In this document: piece after piece, positions 1 through 10,820 of the stretch
Position numbering within the stretch: the first letter of the stretch is position 1
How the letters are laid out: each line of letters opens with the position of its first letter
Assembly: GCA_963678675.1 (NCBI GenBank)
Contig: OY783197.1
Coordinates: forward strand, 6,854,599-6,918,598
Direction of reading: 5' to 3'
Length of the DNA: 64,000 nt
Source: Xiphydria camelus
Lineage: Eukaryota; Arthropoda; Insecta; Hymenoptera; Xiphydriidae
Program-made: the position numbers and the translations under genes
Notes under the pieces: generated by a model
Told to the model about the DNA's origin: nothing
Database searches by the model: none
The model's input: only the letters and a program-made list of their open reading frames with translations

Positions 1-894
1 TAAACCACGCGTATTTTTAAGTTTAGTTTCTTAAGATTTTCTGTGACCACATGCGCTCAAGGAGTATTCGACTTTCTCGGGTTTCCAAACCGCACCGATT
101 TTCTCTTTCCTGACAGAACATGTACTTATCTAGGAAGAACAGAAAACAAATCTATTTACTAGCGCAAAAATCAAAAAATATACCGGCTTTTTTTCACAAC
201 CAGCACACATTCAACGTGATTCCATATGAAGCAGTCTTGACAAATCACCCATTCTTCGCCTTTGAGGTACACCAAATTAGGAATTGATCAGTACCCCATA
301 AATTAGTAGCAAATTATATTTTTAGGAGGGGCGACTTTTTGCAAAAAAATATGGTGCTCTCTTAAAAAACAAAATCATTTTCATAAACTACGCAAAATTT
401 TATATAGAATGATATTAAAACATTAAAAACTCACCTTCTCTTTAAACATCCAAAATGCAACACGACTAGAAAACTTTCCTTACAACACAGAATTATTATA
501 ACCTCAAACGTCAAAACATAACACATGTTTGCTCCAAAAAGAGAATGGGCTTTTTCTGGCAAATCGGTGGTTAGTACGCAATGTACAAGATAGATGTCGG
601 AACTAATACCTGCTCAAAAGTTAACTACCGCATATTAGAAACTATCTTCATATTAGGGCACTTTCCTCTATTGATTTCATTCCTACGAGAAAAGCTAATA
701 ATTTTCTACGTGATGTTTTCACTTGAAAGTTCCGTAATAAATGCAAAGCGGTCAGGAAAAATAAATATCTTTCTGAGACTTTAGGGGTGGAAAAGATTTA
801 AACATTAAATTATGCATTTTTTATATTAAGTTTATTGCCATATTTTGAAATTAAAAACTAGCTTTCTGTTTTTATCGAATTGTATAGAGAAAGG
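1..894. other. AT-rich sequence without a recognisable gene
   Basis: Both strands hold only short open frames with no family signature, no splice-bounded coding stretch and no clear repeat partner elsewhere in the window. It is probably intergenic or intronic DNA. Confidence 0.5.
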
Positions 895-1466
895 ATAGGT
901 AATTTTTTAAAGGGAGCCGGATAAGCATATGAAATCAGGGGCCCCGCTTAAATTTTTTTCCCATTCAGGTATATTTCGTGTTTATATATAAGTAAGCTCT
1001 CAGTCAATTTTTACATCAAAATATTGATTTAATCAAATGTTATCGTCAAAAAGCCAAAGAAACGAAAATATTTTTTATCTCGAGAACTACTCGGCTGATG
1101 TTGCACAGCAAAATATATATTATGCACCATCATGTAGCTATATTATAAAAAGAGTATTGAATTGTTTCACCCATAAATAAATTAAAACAACAAGTTTGAA
1201 TTCTTCAATAATTTTTTTTTGCATATTAAAAATAACACCCCGCCGATTTTGTAATATAAATTCAAATATAATTAAGCTATTGCATATAATTTTTACAAGA
1301 TGATTGGTATGGTGCAACAAGTCAAAATAAATTAATGAGAATGAAACCAATAATTATTTTTTGCTATATTAACAAATTCATGTCTTTTGATAAAATATGT
1401 CGTTTATTCTAATTTATTTGCATCCCACTTATGCAATACGAACGTAAATTCAAAATTGTAATTATA
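895..1466 (+). repeat. Dispersed repeat, copy 1 (inverted partner at 28785-29340)
   Basis: About 570 bases reappear in reverse complement near 28785-29340. Shared landmarks include the GGATAAGCATATG-like start, CTCGAGAACTACTCG, the GATGGTGCATAATATA run and the closing TGCATAAGTGG segment. Small indels separate the copies, so they are not a recent duplication. No coding potential is seen. It is probably a non-autonomous transposon or a fragment of one. Confidence 0.75.
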
Positions 1467-1469
1467 TTT

Positions 1470-1552
1470 TATTAGGTGTATATCTTTGCTTCCGCCGTTT
1501 TCCTAATGTAATAGATAGCAGAAAACGGCGGAAGCATAGTTGTACACCTATT
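1470..1552. mobile_element. Short hairpin MITE
   Basis: An 83-base inverted repeat: arms of about 33 bases containing TGCTTCCGCCGTTTTC and its complement around a loop of about 17 bases, with ends TAGGTGTA and TACACCTA. It sits directly beside the repeat at 895-1466. TTA/TAA bases flank it, but the target duplication cannot be settled. Confidence 0.6.
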
Positions 1553-1719
1553 AATAATTAGAATTTGTATGCTAATAGTCTTTAATAATACCTTAACAGT
1601 TTCAACAGAAATAATTACTTTACAAAAATAATAGTATTTATGTAGGAGGGATCTACCAGTTGGATTATTTTGAAACGTGATATTTCGACTCTACGGCTCC
1701 GCGCTTCGCTTATAGTCGA

Positions 1720-2436
1720 AGAGCTAGCGACAAAATCGAGTGAGGTGTTTTAAGATTGCTAGAAATTTGTAAATAGATGTTTAAATAGTAGTTAATAGGA
1801 ACGGTAATGACCTGTCAAGCTATACCCTGTTGCGTCATTGAAAAATTAATTTTTCAAAGTTCAAAAAAAAACGAAAAATTATGTTGCTTCTACAAAGCTA
1901 TAATTTATAGGGGATGTTCATTCATCTATTTTAAGGAACTATTTAAAAGGACAGGTAATTCTGCTGGTTGCAAGTGACTGCCAGGCGAGCATATTAGTGC
2001 GAATCTGATAGCACTACGCAGAACCTGACCAGTTGCAGGGACCTTGAAATTTACCTTCGGCCAGGCTTGGTCGGTATTCGAGCTACTTTTACCGATAGAA
2101 GTCGAGTCGGTAATTAGAGTTGGTGTCAGTTCGGGAGATCAAAGCGTCTAACCTCGCACTAATATGCTCGCCTGGCAGTCACTTGCAACCAGCAAAATCA
2201 CCTGTCCTTTTACATATTTCCTTAAAATAGATGAATGAACATCCTCTATAAATTATAGTTTTGTAGAAGCAACATAACTTTTTGTTTTTTTTTGAACTTT
2301 GAAAAATTAATTTTTCAATGACGCAACCCGGTATGGCTTGACAGGTCATTACCGTTCCCATTTACTACTATTTAAACATCTATTTACAAATTTCTAGCAA
2401 TCTTAAAACACCTCACTCGATTTTGTCGCTAGCTCT
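1720..2436. mobile_element. Foldback element with 280-base arms
   Basis: The left arm (1720-2003) and right arm (2154-2436) are near-perfect reverse complements, starting GAGCTAGCGACAAAATCG and ending CCAGGCGAGCATATTAGTG. The 150-base loop holds a module (about 2038-2157) that is clearly homologous to the arms of the palindromes at 57804-58150 and 58417-58750 (landmarks GGCTTGGTCGGTA, GTCGAGTCGGTA, GAGTTGGTGTCA). The element is non-coding. The arms and the loop therefore have different histories. Confidence 0.85.
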
Positions 2437-3083
2437 CCTACAATTAGAACTAACTATGCTCGCCCTTCGCACTTCAGGTAGATCCGCTATCGCTCTCCTC
2501 TTCTCATTCGCACTTTCTCACTCTCTCTTCTTACGCACTTTCTCTTCGCTTACCCATCTCTTCCCACGCTTTCACCCGACTTTTTGCACCCACGCCAACC
2601 GTCCTCGGACCCGAGCAACCCCGAGGCGAAATTTCTATATTCATTTTGACACTGAACACCCTGCTATGACCCTTACTTCACCCTGAACACACTGTTTCGA
2701 CGCTGCTTTCACCCTGCTACTACCGAAAATGGAATTACGTAGGGTCAGCAGTGTCCAAGTCAGTGTCATTTTCACATGGACATGAACACTACTTTGACAC
2801 TGAAGACACTGCTATGCCCCTCTATGACCCTTACTTCACCCTGAACACACTGTTTCGGCGCTGCTTTCACCCTGACTACGCTACATTCTTTCATTCTAAC
2901 CAATAGAAGGGTCGTCAGTGTCGAATAAGGTTCAACCGGAAATTTTATTTGCATACTCATTTAGACCCTGAACACACTGCTCTTACCCAAGTCGAAGATT
3001 TTATATTCATTTTGATACTGAACACACTGCTATGCCTCTCTATGATTTTTACTTCACGCTGAACACACGCCACAGCCCCTTTA

Positions 3084-3342
3084 CTGCATAGAAGCAAAAG
3101 GTATTGAAATTCAAAATTATGAATAAAAAACTTATATTTCAAGAACTTAGAAAAATTGTCAGTTTCGGACTTAGAAAATTTATTATTTTCAAGTCCCTGC
3201 ATGCAGGAGACCGAAATTTTTCTGTCTCGTTCGTCATGTTGAAAATATTCTAAGTCCGAAACTCTAACAATTTCTCTAAGTTCTTGAAATATAAGTTTTT
3301 TACTCGTAATTTTGAATTTCAATACCTTTTACTTCTATGCAG
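3084..3342. repeat. Palindrome (about 95-base arms)
   Basis: The arms start CTGCATAGAAG and end TTCTATGCAG and share the AATACCTTTT, ATATAAGTTTTTTA and TAAGTCCGAAAC blocks in inverted order around a core of about 70 bases. It is non-coding and sits inside the 2619-4835 element. It would extrude as a long hairpin. Confidence 0.8.
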
Positions 3343-3718
3343 CATATATTAAAAAGCACATATTATAGTAAATCAAAGACAATCAATTAATGTAGGATGA
3401 TTTGCGTCTATGCAAGAATATTTATCAAAAGATATAATAACAAATTTAGAAAAATGTTGACAAAAGAATTTTTATTTTAAGACTTGGTTAGCGGTAGTGG
3501 AAGCATGCGGTTGACGTTTGAGAGGGAGTGAGTGAAAAGCGAAGAAATAAGTGAATATAGGTATAGGGAAGCCGAAAATGAGGCAAGCGTGAAGGAAAGA
3601 TAGATAGGCAGCTGATAAGATAATAGATAAGTGCGGGAAGAGGAAGAAAGGCAGAAATTACGGAAAAGGAAAGCGGGGAAAAGATAGAGGTTAGCGCAAG
3701 TTTAGGAGGTTAGATCAG

Positions 3719-3931
3719 ATGGTCAAGCGGGGAGGAGGTAAGGTAGGAAGTATTCAGCGAAGAGAAACGATGGTCGATAAGGAGGATCGCGGGCGAGTGA
3801 AACCGGGAAGAAAAGAAGAAGCGGGAAAATCAAAAGTAGGACGGCCATCGAACGCGGAGAGGCATCTAATAAAAAGAACGTCCCGACCTGGAGTAAATCC
3901 GAAATTATTCAAAGGATTGCTTGGTAAGTAA
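3719..3931 (+). CDS. Basic open frame with a GRP (AT-hook-like) motif, doubtful
   Basis: The 70-residue frame is rich in K, R, E and G and contains KVGRPSNAER, an AT-hook-like GRP core. It lies in a purine-rich tract (about 3500-3930) and the frame ends in a GGTAAGTAAA context that could also be a splice donor at about 3924. It could be an exon or the start of a retroelement ORF1, or just an open frame in purine-rich DNA. I do not recognise a family. Confidence 0.2.
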   Translation: MVKRGGGKVGSIQRRETMVDKEDRGRVKPGRKEEAGKSKVGRPSNAERHLIKRTSRPGVNPKLFKGLLGK

Positions 3932-3959
3932 ATCAATTTTAAAGCTTTAATCACTTACA

Positions 3960-4340
3960 TGCAGTAATATGATTGCGAATTAAAATGATGTATTCTAGAA
4001 ACGTTGTTGCAGCAGTTCCAGTAGTTGCTACATCAACCATAACCGGAAATAGTTCGAAAAATGTTAGTCAAGTGAAAATCAATTTTGTATATTGCAGATT
4101 TTTTTATTTTATGATATTGAATTATATTATTACTATATAACTATAAATATTATGAATATATATTACAAATACTATAAATATTACGTTATTACTATATAAT
4201 TATAAATAATATGAATATATATTATAAATACTATAAATATCATATTACAATTATATAACTATACATATTATGTGAATATATATTTATAATATAATTAACT
4301 TTTAAATGATATTCATAATGTTGTAAACTTCTGTATTAAA
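3960..4340. repeat. AT-rich degenerate tandem repeat
   Basis: ATAAATATTATGAATATAT-like units recur several times between about 4130 and 4290. There is no gene; it is low-complexity sequence. Confidence 0.6.
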
Positions 4341-5000
4341 AATGTATGCAGTCGATAGACTCTGCAAAAAGTATAGAACTACTTCATAGATTTGTTAAAT
4401 AATGTTTAAAAAATTCGGTAACAAAATTATTTTTATTTGTATCATAAGGAAGAAATTATCAAGGCATTGCAACAATTTGAAGTAGCAAAATTCTAGTCCT
4501 ATACTTTCTGTGGAGTTTACATAGATCGCATACATATTTAAGAAAACCCTATTTCCAACCTGAATACCCTGAATTTCAGCTACCTGCTAACCACGCTGAA
4601 GACCCTGAATAGCAGGGTCACCAGTGTCAAAATGAGTATAGAAAGTTTGCGTTCAAAGACACTGACTTGACCCTGCTACTACCGAAAATGGAATTATGTA
4701 GGGTCAGCAGTGTGAAAGTCAGTGTCATTTTCACATGGACATGAACACTACTTTGACACTGAAGACACTGCTAGCGCAAGGGAAACTAGCAGGGTGTTCA
4801 GTGTCAAAGTGAATATAGAAATTTCGCCTCGGGACCCTAGCTCGAAAGGCCTTGTGCCCGACCGTCCGCCGCCTCGCTACCTCAGGCCCGTTTCACACTT
4901 ACACGGCGACCGTCCAAACGGCGCCGTTTAAACGGCAAAGGGACACAGAGCTATCGAGTGCTTTCACACGCACCGTAACCGTGTATACGGCAAATCTTTA

Positions 5001-5715
5001 GGCCCGTTTCACACTTACACGGCGACCGTCCAAACGGCGCCGTTTAAACGGTGCCGTTCCATTGGGTTGACTTCTCCCACGCAGACGGTTTTGCCAGTTT
5101 ACAGTGAGTTCGGAGTGAGTATGGATCGTGATCGTAGACGTATTATAGCAATGATGGTATTATATAGACGCATGAAAAGGAAAAAAAGAAACAGAATCAG
5201 TGGGTTCATCCTATAAATATGAGAAGAAAAAAGTTTGGAGCATTTTATACACTTTTTGGGCAGCTTAGAGAAGACGAAAAAAAGTTTTTCAACTACTTCA
5301 GGATGTCAATATCCAGTTTTGACGAACTACATGAACGACTAAAAGAATCACTTGCAATGCAAAGAACATGACGCCGTCGTATACGCAACGATATATCGTC
5401 GCTGACACTTTTCGCAAGTGTAGTGAACGACGGTATATCGTCGTCCAGCACTATAGCCACTCACAAAATAAAACCTGCCGTAAATACGGCAAGTGTGAAA
5501 GCTTCCAAGTGTAATGTAGTAGTCGACTGAACATAACCGTGCCGTTTAAACGGCAACGGCGGCCGTGAAATCCAGTGGGAAACCACGGCGACAACACGGT
5601 AAAGATTTGCCGTATATACGGTTCCGGTGCATGTGAAAGCACCCGATAGCTCTGTGTCCCTTTGCCATTTAAACGGTGCCGTTTGGACGGTCGCCGTGTA
5701 AGTGTGAAACGGGCC
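5001..5715 (+). mobile_element. Inner PIF/Harbinger-type element, TTA target duplication
   Basis: It has the same terminal sequence as the outer element, beginning at 5001 and closing at 5715, flanked by TTA at 4998-5000 and TTA at 5716-5718. A three-base TWA duplication is the PIF/Harbinger hallmark. It keeps the first coding exon of a HARBI1-like transposase (5121-5371), then loses the rest, so it is an internal deletion derivative. It is a self-insertion into a relative. Confidence 0.8.
5121..5371 (+). pseudogene. HARBI1-like transposase, N-terminal remnant
   Basis: The frame opens with an ATG followed by a basic stretch (RRRIIAMMVLYRRMKRKKR), shifts frame near 5200, and continues with WVHPINMRRKKFGAFYTLFG and FFNYFRMSISSFDELHERL. 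These are the conserved N-terminal residues of PIF/Harbinger transposases found before the DDE core. The DDE catalytic domain is absent: after 5371 the sequence goes straight into subterminal repeats. It cannot encode an active transposase. Confidence 0.75.
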
Positions 5716-5969
5716 TTACCGTGATGTTGCCGTGGCTTCCCACTGGATTTCACGGCCGCTGTTACCCTTTAAACGGCACGAACTGTTCAGTCGACTACTG
5801 AATTACTTGGAAGCTTCCACACTTAACGTATTTACGGCAGGTTTATTTCCGTTTCTTGCCCATTGGTATTTTAAACGGCGCCGTCTGAAAACCGTCTGTG
5901 TGTGAAAAGTCAACCGCACCGTTTGAACGGCGCCGTTTTGACGGTCACCGTGTATTTGTGAAACGGGCC

Positions 5970-6119
5970 TAACCCTCACGCCGCTTTTCCAGTCACAAAA
6001 CACTCGAAACCGTCCTTTTCCGCGATCCTACATTTATTTACAATTACTAATTACTAACGAGAATACAATTTACTAGATGTAATATACATATGTACATATA
6101 AATCGAAATTAAATTACAT
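5970..6119. other. Left flank of the Copia insertion
   Basis: The last about 35 bases (about 6085-6119) match, in reverse complement, the sequence just beyond the SWIM gene at about 25815-25845, so the Copia landed in a copy of that locus. TACAT at 6115-6119 is the probable left target duplication. Confidence 0.65.
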
Positions 6120-6337
6120 TGTTAGAATATAGCGCCCGCTCCTGCCTTTATACTGCTTATATGTATGTATGTGAGTGGGATGTGCCTGGTAGGCGCATGA
6201 GCGTGAGTCGTACTGCCGTTTGGCAACGCGTAGAGTGTCACTTCGTCGTGAGACGTGCTTAGAAGAGCTATGTTACTGAATAAACACTTTGATATAATAC
6301 TTAATAACCCGTCTTCTTGAGTTATTCTACCCACTAA
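6120..6337 (+). repeat. Copia 5' LTR
   Basis: It starts TGTTAGAATATAGCGCCCG and ends near GTTATTCTACCCACTAA. The same sequence with a few substitutions and small indels is at 22832-23048. An AATAAACACTTTG block near the end could be the polyadenylation signal region. The exact 3' edge is uncertain by a few bases. Confidence 0.9.
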
Positions 6338-6341
6338 ACCT

Positions 6342-6361
6342 AACAGGTTATGGGCCCAGAG
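6342..6361 (+). promoter_or_regulatory. Copia primer binding site
   Basis: GGTTATGGGCCCAGA follows the 5' LTR immediately. It is the classic Copia priming site, complementary to an internal fragment of initiator methionine tRNA. Confidence 0.8.
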
Positions 6362-7862
6362 CACTCTTGGACTGCGCTGTTCTGTTAATTAGTGGAATTA
6401 GAAGTGAAAAGTGATATTATAATAATTAACCAAGATAAAGACACGTGGTCAGAGGGAAGACTCCTGATTTCCTCTATAAAGAGACGGAGAGAAAAAATGG
6501 CAGAGGAAAAAGAAAGAGAGGAGATAGATGAGACAAAAAGTAAGTAAAATAAATAATTATCTAAGTGAAAATAAAGTGCCAACACGTGAGAGAAATTTAG
6601 GCGAGAAAAGCCGAGAGAAGCACGTATAGAAAAAGATGGCGGAGTCGAACGCCAGGGCCGTTGAACGGTGAGCGAAAGCGGAATCGTTAAAATAAAATAT
6701 TTACGAGAAAACAACGTGCTCGGTAAAAGAGAAAAAATGTAATAGATGTGAATAAATTTTTAAGTAATGAAATAGAATAATTGATAAATGAGATGAGAGT
6801 TAGACGAGTGAAACAATACTTGCGCGCGTATCGCGAGGGGATAGCGGGGAGAAGCAAGGCTGCAGTCGCACACGTTAGCTCGAGCGAATTTCAAGAGAAT
6901 TAGAGAAAAGAAAAATTTCAGTGTGTGTGAAAAACAGTAAATAATTTCTCAACGCTTACTCCGCGCGGGCGTGACGTACTGGGGCACCGATAGATTAAAA
7001 TTTAAGAGTGCACACAGGTGATAGTAGAATATTAATTAAATAATAAGACGTCTTTAAAATAGAATTGAATTTTACAGAGGATGAAAAGTTGTTAGAGATG
7101 TGGAAGCTTCTAGAGGAAACATTTAACTTAAATGAAAACCACAAAGGGGAAATAATAACCCTATAAATTGATGGAGAAAATCTGAACATTGAGCTAGAAA
7201 AGGGAGACAATTATAAGATTGGTAAGTAAGAGATGTGATAAGAGAGGTGAACAGAGATGAGATATAAGTAAAAGTGCAGGAGGGCTGTAGACCCACTACA
7301 AACATGCACACCTTGATCAAGGAACAAGGAATAATGAATTAATTAAAATTGAAATAATATAAAAAGAAATTGCAATTTCAAATTATACTGGTTGTGAGGT
7401 GATCAATGGAATGATGCTTGTGTTCGGTAGCACAGAAGTTGATTGACTGGAGGGGTGTGTGAGAGATAGTGTGTTCCTATTTCAAGCATGCCTCTTTCCT
7501 CTGAGACTGGCCATACTTGTGTTCAGCCAACCGGTCTCAGAAGACAAAACCTCGGAATTAAATAAATTATAATAAACTAATATATTATTAATTAACAGAG
7601 AGGAGAATGATGACTGAAGACTAATGGCAAAGCCTGGTGGAATGGAGTGAGATACAGATAATAAATAGTGATCCACTGTTAATACCAAGGGACAACCAGC
7701 GCCCAGCTCTAGCAAGAGAGGAGGAGACGAGAGCCATCTTGTTAGATGAGAGAGAGGTGATTGAGAAAAATAAGAGTCTGGAGATGAGAGGGAGAGAGAG
7801 GTGAGAGAGGTGATGCATGTGCAACAGTTGAGGCCCTAAAAGCAGGTAAAACCCTACCAAAG
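6362..7862 (+). other. Copia leader and 5' internal region
   Basis: Purine-rich (GA) sequence with only short plus-strand frames, such as the one starting at about 6497 (MAEEKEREEIDETKSK). The longer minus-strand frames here are by-products of the GA bias. A small inverted repeat (CTGAGACTGG / CCGGTCTCAG) lies near 7500-7530. No independent gene is seen. Confidence 0.5.
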
Positions 7863-8280
7863 GTTAATAATATTGAAAAAGTAAAAGTTAACCTTAGCCC
7901 ATTTAAACAAACCTCAAGTAAAGACAAATCGAAGGATATATTTAATGAATCAGAAGATATTACAGTTCAAGAATCTATTGAAAAAAAAAGTTCAAATAAT
8001 ACTCTTACGGTCATAGTTAAGGGAATATGTAATGCATCGAAAAATACACAAGATTATACAATAGAGACATTGAGAGAAGTGAGAGAGGAGTTGAAAAAAG
8101 CCAGTAAAGAAAGAATTGAAATGCAAGAAAGGTACGAGGCTCACATTTCAGAATTAAAAGGCACGGTGGCAACTTTGATGAGTTATATTGGCTTCACAGC
8201 CAATGAAATTGAGTATCCAACAAATGAGACGAGTAAAACAAATCAGAAAAATGACAAGGGCGGAGATGAGAGACAGTATA
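7863..8280 (+). pseudogene. gag: Copia gag, N-terminal segment
   Basis: One open plus frame runs from about 7863 through QESIEKKSSNN and the coiled-coil-like ETLREVREELKKASKER stretch to DERQY, where foreign DNA begins. The composition (K/E/N-rich, no cysteine) matches the later gag segment at 10108-10800, into which it should continue. Gag forms the particle that packages the RNA. It is truncated here by insertion. Confidence 0.6.
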
Positions 8281-8446
8281 CATGCATTTTTTTTTGCCTC
8301 CAATATGCCTCCAATTTAAAATCTCTAGAATTGCGGTACAATGCCACGGTAGAAATATTAGGTTCTACCGACACAACGTACTTCGACAAGGTCTGCATCA
8401 ACTTTGGCGGTATATTGGAGGCACTGCACTAATCTTGTGGCACTTT

Positions 8447-9045
8447 TCTATTTGGGAATATTGTCAGTGCAGTGTTAAATCATTTTAACTAACCGATACG
8501 GTTTAAATCCACCTCTCCACGTTTTCGATCACTAGTCGTGTCACGCAGTAGTGTCTTCCAGATTTACGACCCCGAGGAGATCGACTCTTGATCGCACCTG
8601 TCATAATTATTAACTTGAAACTGAAGAATAAATGAAGCAAAAATCAATCGCTGTTTAGAGACTGTGCAGAGGGGGTCAGGTTTGTGTTGCTCGAGCGGGT
8701 TTCTTGTGGCGATGAAAGCTATTGTTCGTATTATGAGGCGACGCAGTGTCGCACCTCCACTAAGAGGACTGTTTAGTCTCACCATAAATCTAGCGTTTAG
8801 GACCCTTTTTTGGGTGTATCCGTAAGATATATGAGAAGCCAGACTAGAGGGCGCAGAGTTGTTTGTATTTCGGTTGTCGCATTTTTAGTTTTCCGGATTT
8901 TACCGCGTCGAGTGGCCGGCCATACGGAACTCGTGTAGTCTGCGATCGGAGTCGCAACCTTTCTCGAGTAATCACCGTGCATTACTGCACATTATTTCGT
9001 GTGTGTGTGTGTGTGTGTGTGTGTGTATTAGAATTATTATGGTAA
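8447..9045 (+). repeat. 5' region of the exonuclease repeat family, copy 1
   Basis: About 600 bases match 40480-41060 in reverse complement. Shared landmarks are CAGTGCAGTGTTAAATCATT, GTCACGCAGTAGTG, GACTGTTTAGTCTCACCAT and CTGCGATCGGAGTCG, ending in a (GT)n microsatellite at 9000-9026. In the other copy this region lies directly upstream of an ATG, so it is probably the promoter and 5' UTR of that family. Confidence 0.8.
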
Positions 9046-9410
9046 AAACAAAAACAACGGGCAAAAGAGTTTCGTGGAAGGCAACGTGTAAAGAAAGCGA
9101 TGACGAAGGCAAGAGCTAAAACTGGTACAGAACGAGAGAGAGAAGTCGAGTGTAGTGTCTAGTAGTTTAAACCCCGGAAATGCTACTGTGTCGCCCCCTA
9201 TTAATGTACGCATATCGCGATCGCCGCGCCGCTAGTTCGACGCGTATCCGACGAGACATCGTCGACTCTCTGTCTCCTACCGACCGCGAAGCTATCCACA
9301 TGTATCACACCGGCTTTTCTACTTTTCATGTTCGTTATCAACTTTCTTTATTAAATTCTGTTGCTCTAAAAATAGTGCGTGCATTTATTAACCAAGAACA
9401 TTACATCGAG

Positions 9411-9575
9411 AATGGAGAGAGAGAGAGAGATTTAAATTAACACAATCAAATATTGATGTATCTGATAATGATCAACACCATTCTACAACAATGAAGAATG
9501 CAGAAGATTTTCAAGTTCAAGAACATAATTTTTCTTACACTGTATTTCATGCACATAAAAATCGGTAATTAGCAC
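9411..9575 (+). pseudogene. Exonuclease-family N-terminal remnant
   Basis: In one frame it reads a GERER basic start, then LTQSNIDVSDNDQHH and EDFQVQEHN...YTVFHAHKN. The minus-strand copy at 40459-40230 has RKWRERIKLTQSNIAIS and TDFQVPRGSN...YTTFCAHKK in the same order. The initiator region has been replaced by unrelated DNA, and the rest of the gene is missing. Confidence 0.6.
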
Positions 9576-9613
9576 AATTGAGGGTGATAAAAAAACAAAA
9601 CTTGTGGTCGCCA

Positions 9614-9790
9614 CGCGCGGAAGAAGTGAAACTTCGATACCGATGGGTTGAAAAGAAAACTAACCAATAATCAACAATAATAATACCATGACATTTCCAG
9701 ATAATGTAGCTCATGGTATTATTATTGTTGATTACTTGTTTAGTTTTCTTTTCGATCCATCGGTATCGAAGTTTCACTTCGTCCGCGCGT
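9614..9790. repeat. Perfect palindrome A at the exonuclease-family site
   Basis: The arms start CGCGCGGAAGAAGTGAAACT and run about 75 bases to a short centre around 9700. The same terminal 23 bases, at the same position in the family (after the AHK-coding segment), begin the palindrome at 40048-40227, but the inner arm sequences are unrelated. Confidence 0.85.
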
Positions 9791-10107
9791 TTTTTTTCAT
9801 TTACTATATTAATCACTTAAACGTTTAAAAGTTTCCTCCTTGATAAATGCATCAAAAACACATCAAATTTACCTGATGTTTTAGATGTGGGCCAATGTTA
9901 CCCGAGTCGAGGGGGTAACTTAGCCCAACTTTATTAAAAAAAAATATATATTAACAAGAAATAAAACCCATACTACTCTTTGAAAAACGAACATAATGCA
10001 TTGTTTGTCATTATTACCAATTATACAATTAAGCTAGTTAGACGTACTTTATAATATATTTGAAAAAATGCAACTAACGTGGTCCAAAGTTACCTAGGCT
10101 GACTGTA

Positions 10108-10800
10108 TGGAAAGTGCTAGACTAGAAGATAAACTGAAGGTAAATGAAATGAATGAAACTATTAGCATTAATGAGGAAAGGGAGTTACATAAAAAGAGAA
10201 TATAAATTAGATAAAGAGACACGATATTAACACTTTAGATTATTTTAAATCAGAATTAAGTGTTAATAAATTGATACATATAATAGATGAGAAAGTAGAG
10301 TCAAATGCTAATGAGAAATCTCTCGAAGAGCAAAAAGAAAAAGTTAGAGATATTTTAATAAATCATCTAGATAAGAAATATCATGAAAAGCTTATGAATA
10401 TTATAGATCCAGTACTATTATTAAATAAAATTAAAAAATTAAAGTCAACAGAAGTAAATGAAACATCCTATTCAGTCAGAAGACAAATTTATAACATTCA
10501 GTATATTATTTGACAGAAAAGTGGAATAGAGTTTTGTGATGAGTTTGAAAGAGATACCTTAGAAAATATAAAAATTCTCCTGATGCAAGTCCTTTGTCAG
10601 AAGATGAGAAGAGAGATGCGTTTTATAATGATGTAATTGTGTCAGTAATTTCTGTACAAACTATTGACTTCATGTCAAGACAAATAAATAATAAAAAGTC
10701 CACCTATGTTGAAGAAAATGGTTGTGATGCAGGAAGGGGCGATGAGAAAGCAGAACGAAGTTGAGACTAGTCAGGTGAGAACGGCCAATTTAGCTCAAGG
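10108..10800 (+). pseudogene. gag: Copia gag, central segment
   Basis: The main frame reads DYFKSELSVNKLIHIIDEKV... NHLDKKYHEKLMNIIDP... VRRQIYNIQYI, typical of the helical capsid region of Copia gag, with a stop at 10513. Further frames to about 10800 (LSEDEKRDAFYNDVIVSVIS) continue the protein with shifts. It lies between the 8281-10100 block and the Tc-type element at 10821, and resumes with the zinc knuckle at about 12390. Confidence 0.6.
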
Positions 10801-10820
10801 CAAAAATCGAAGATGATATA

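Larger units (their letters stand above)
2619..4835. mobile_element. Non-autonomous element with 48-bp terminal inverted repeats
   Basis: The sequence beginning CCCGAGGCGAAATTTCTATA at 2619-2666 recurs inverted at 4788-4835. Just inside each end are repeats built on TGACACTGAACACCCTG and AGGGTCAGCAGTGT; the block at 2706-2815 is duplicated at 4676-4772. No transposase is recognisable. The interior carries a foldback (3084-3342), a weak open frame (3719-3931) and an AT-rich tract (3960-4340). Confidence 0.7.
4885..5969. mobile_element. Outer PIF/Harbinger-type element
   Basis: The ends are GGCCCGTTTCACACTTACAC at 4885 and its complement closing at 5969 (right copy diverged). Subterminal sequences are packed with CCGTTTAAACGG-type short palindromes. 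Flanks are TCA and TAA, compatible with a decayed 3-bp target duplication. Its middle is interrupted by a second member of the same family (5001-5715). The outer copy carries no coding sequence of its own. Confidence 0.7.
8281..10100. mobile_element. Mixed insertion block in Copia gag
   Basis: Foreign DNA between two gag segments. It contains a 129-base TIR mini-element (8295-8423, ends TGCCTCCAATAT), a 5'-region copy of the exonuclease repeat family (8447-9045), an unassigned more GC-rich segment (9046-9410), a short coding remnant matching the exonuclease-family start (9411-9570), a palindrome (9614-9790) and a tail with GTTACC/GGTAAC motifs (9880-10100). A TA-flanked CAGTCAGCC end lies near 10098. 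Confidence 0.6.

Noticed and set aside
6385..7927. Several minus-strand frames in the Copia leader and gag region
   Set aside because: They are serine/leucine/phenylalanine-rich mirrors of a GA-rich plus strand, and the element is clearly oriented plus.
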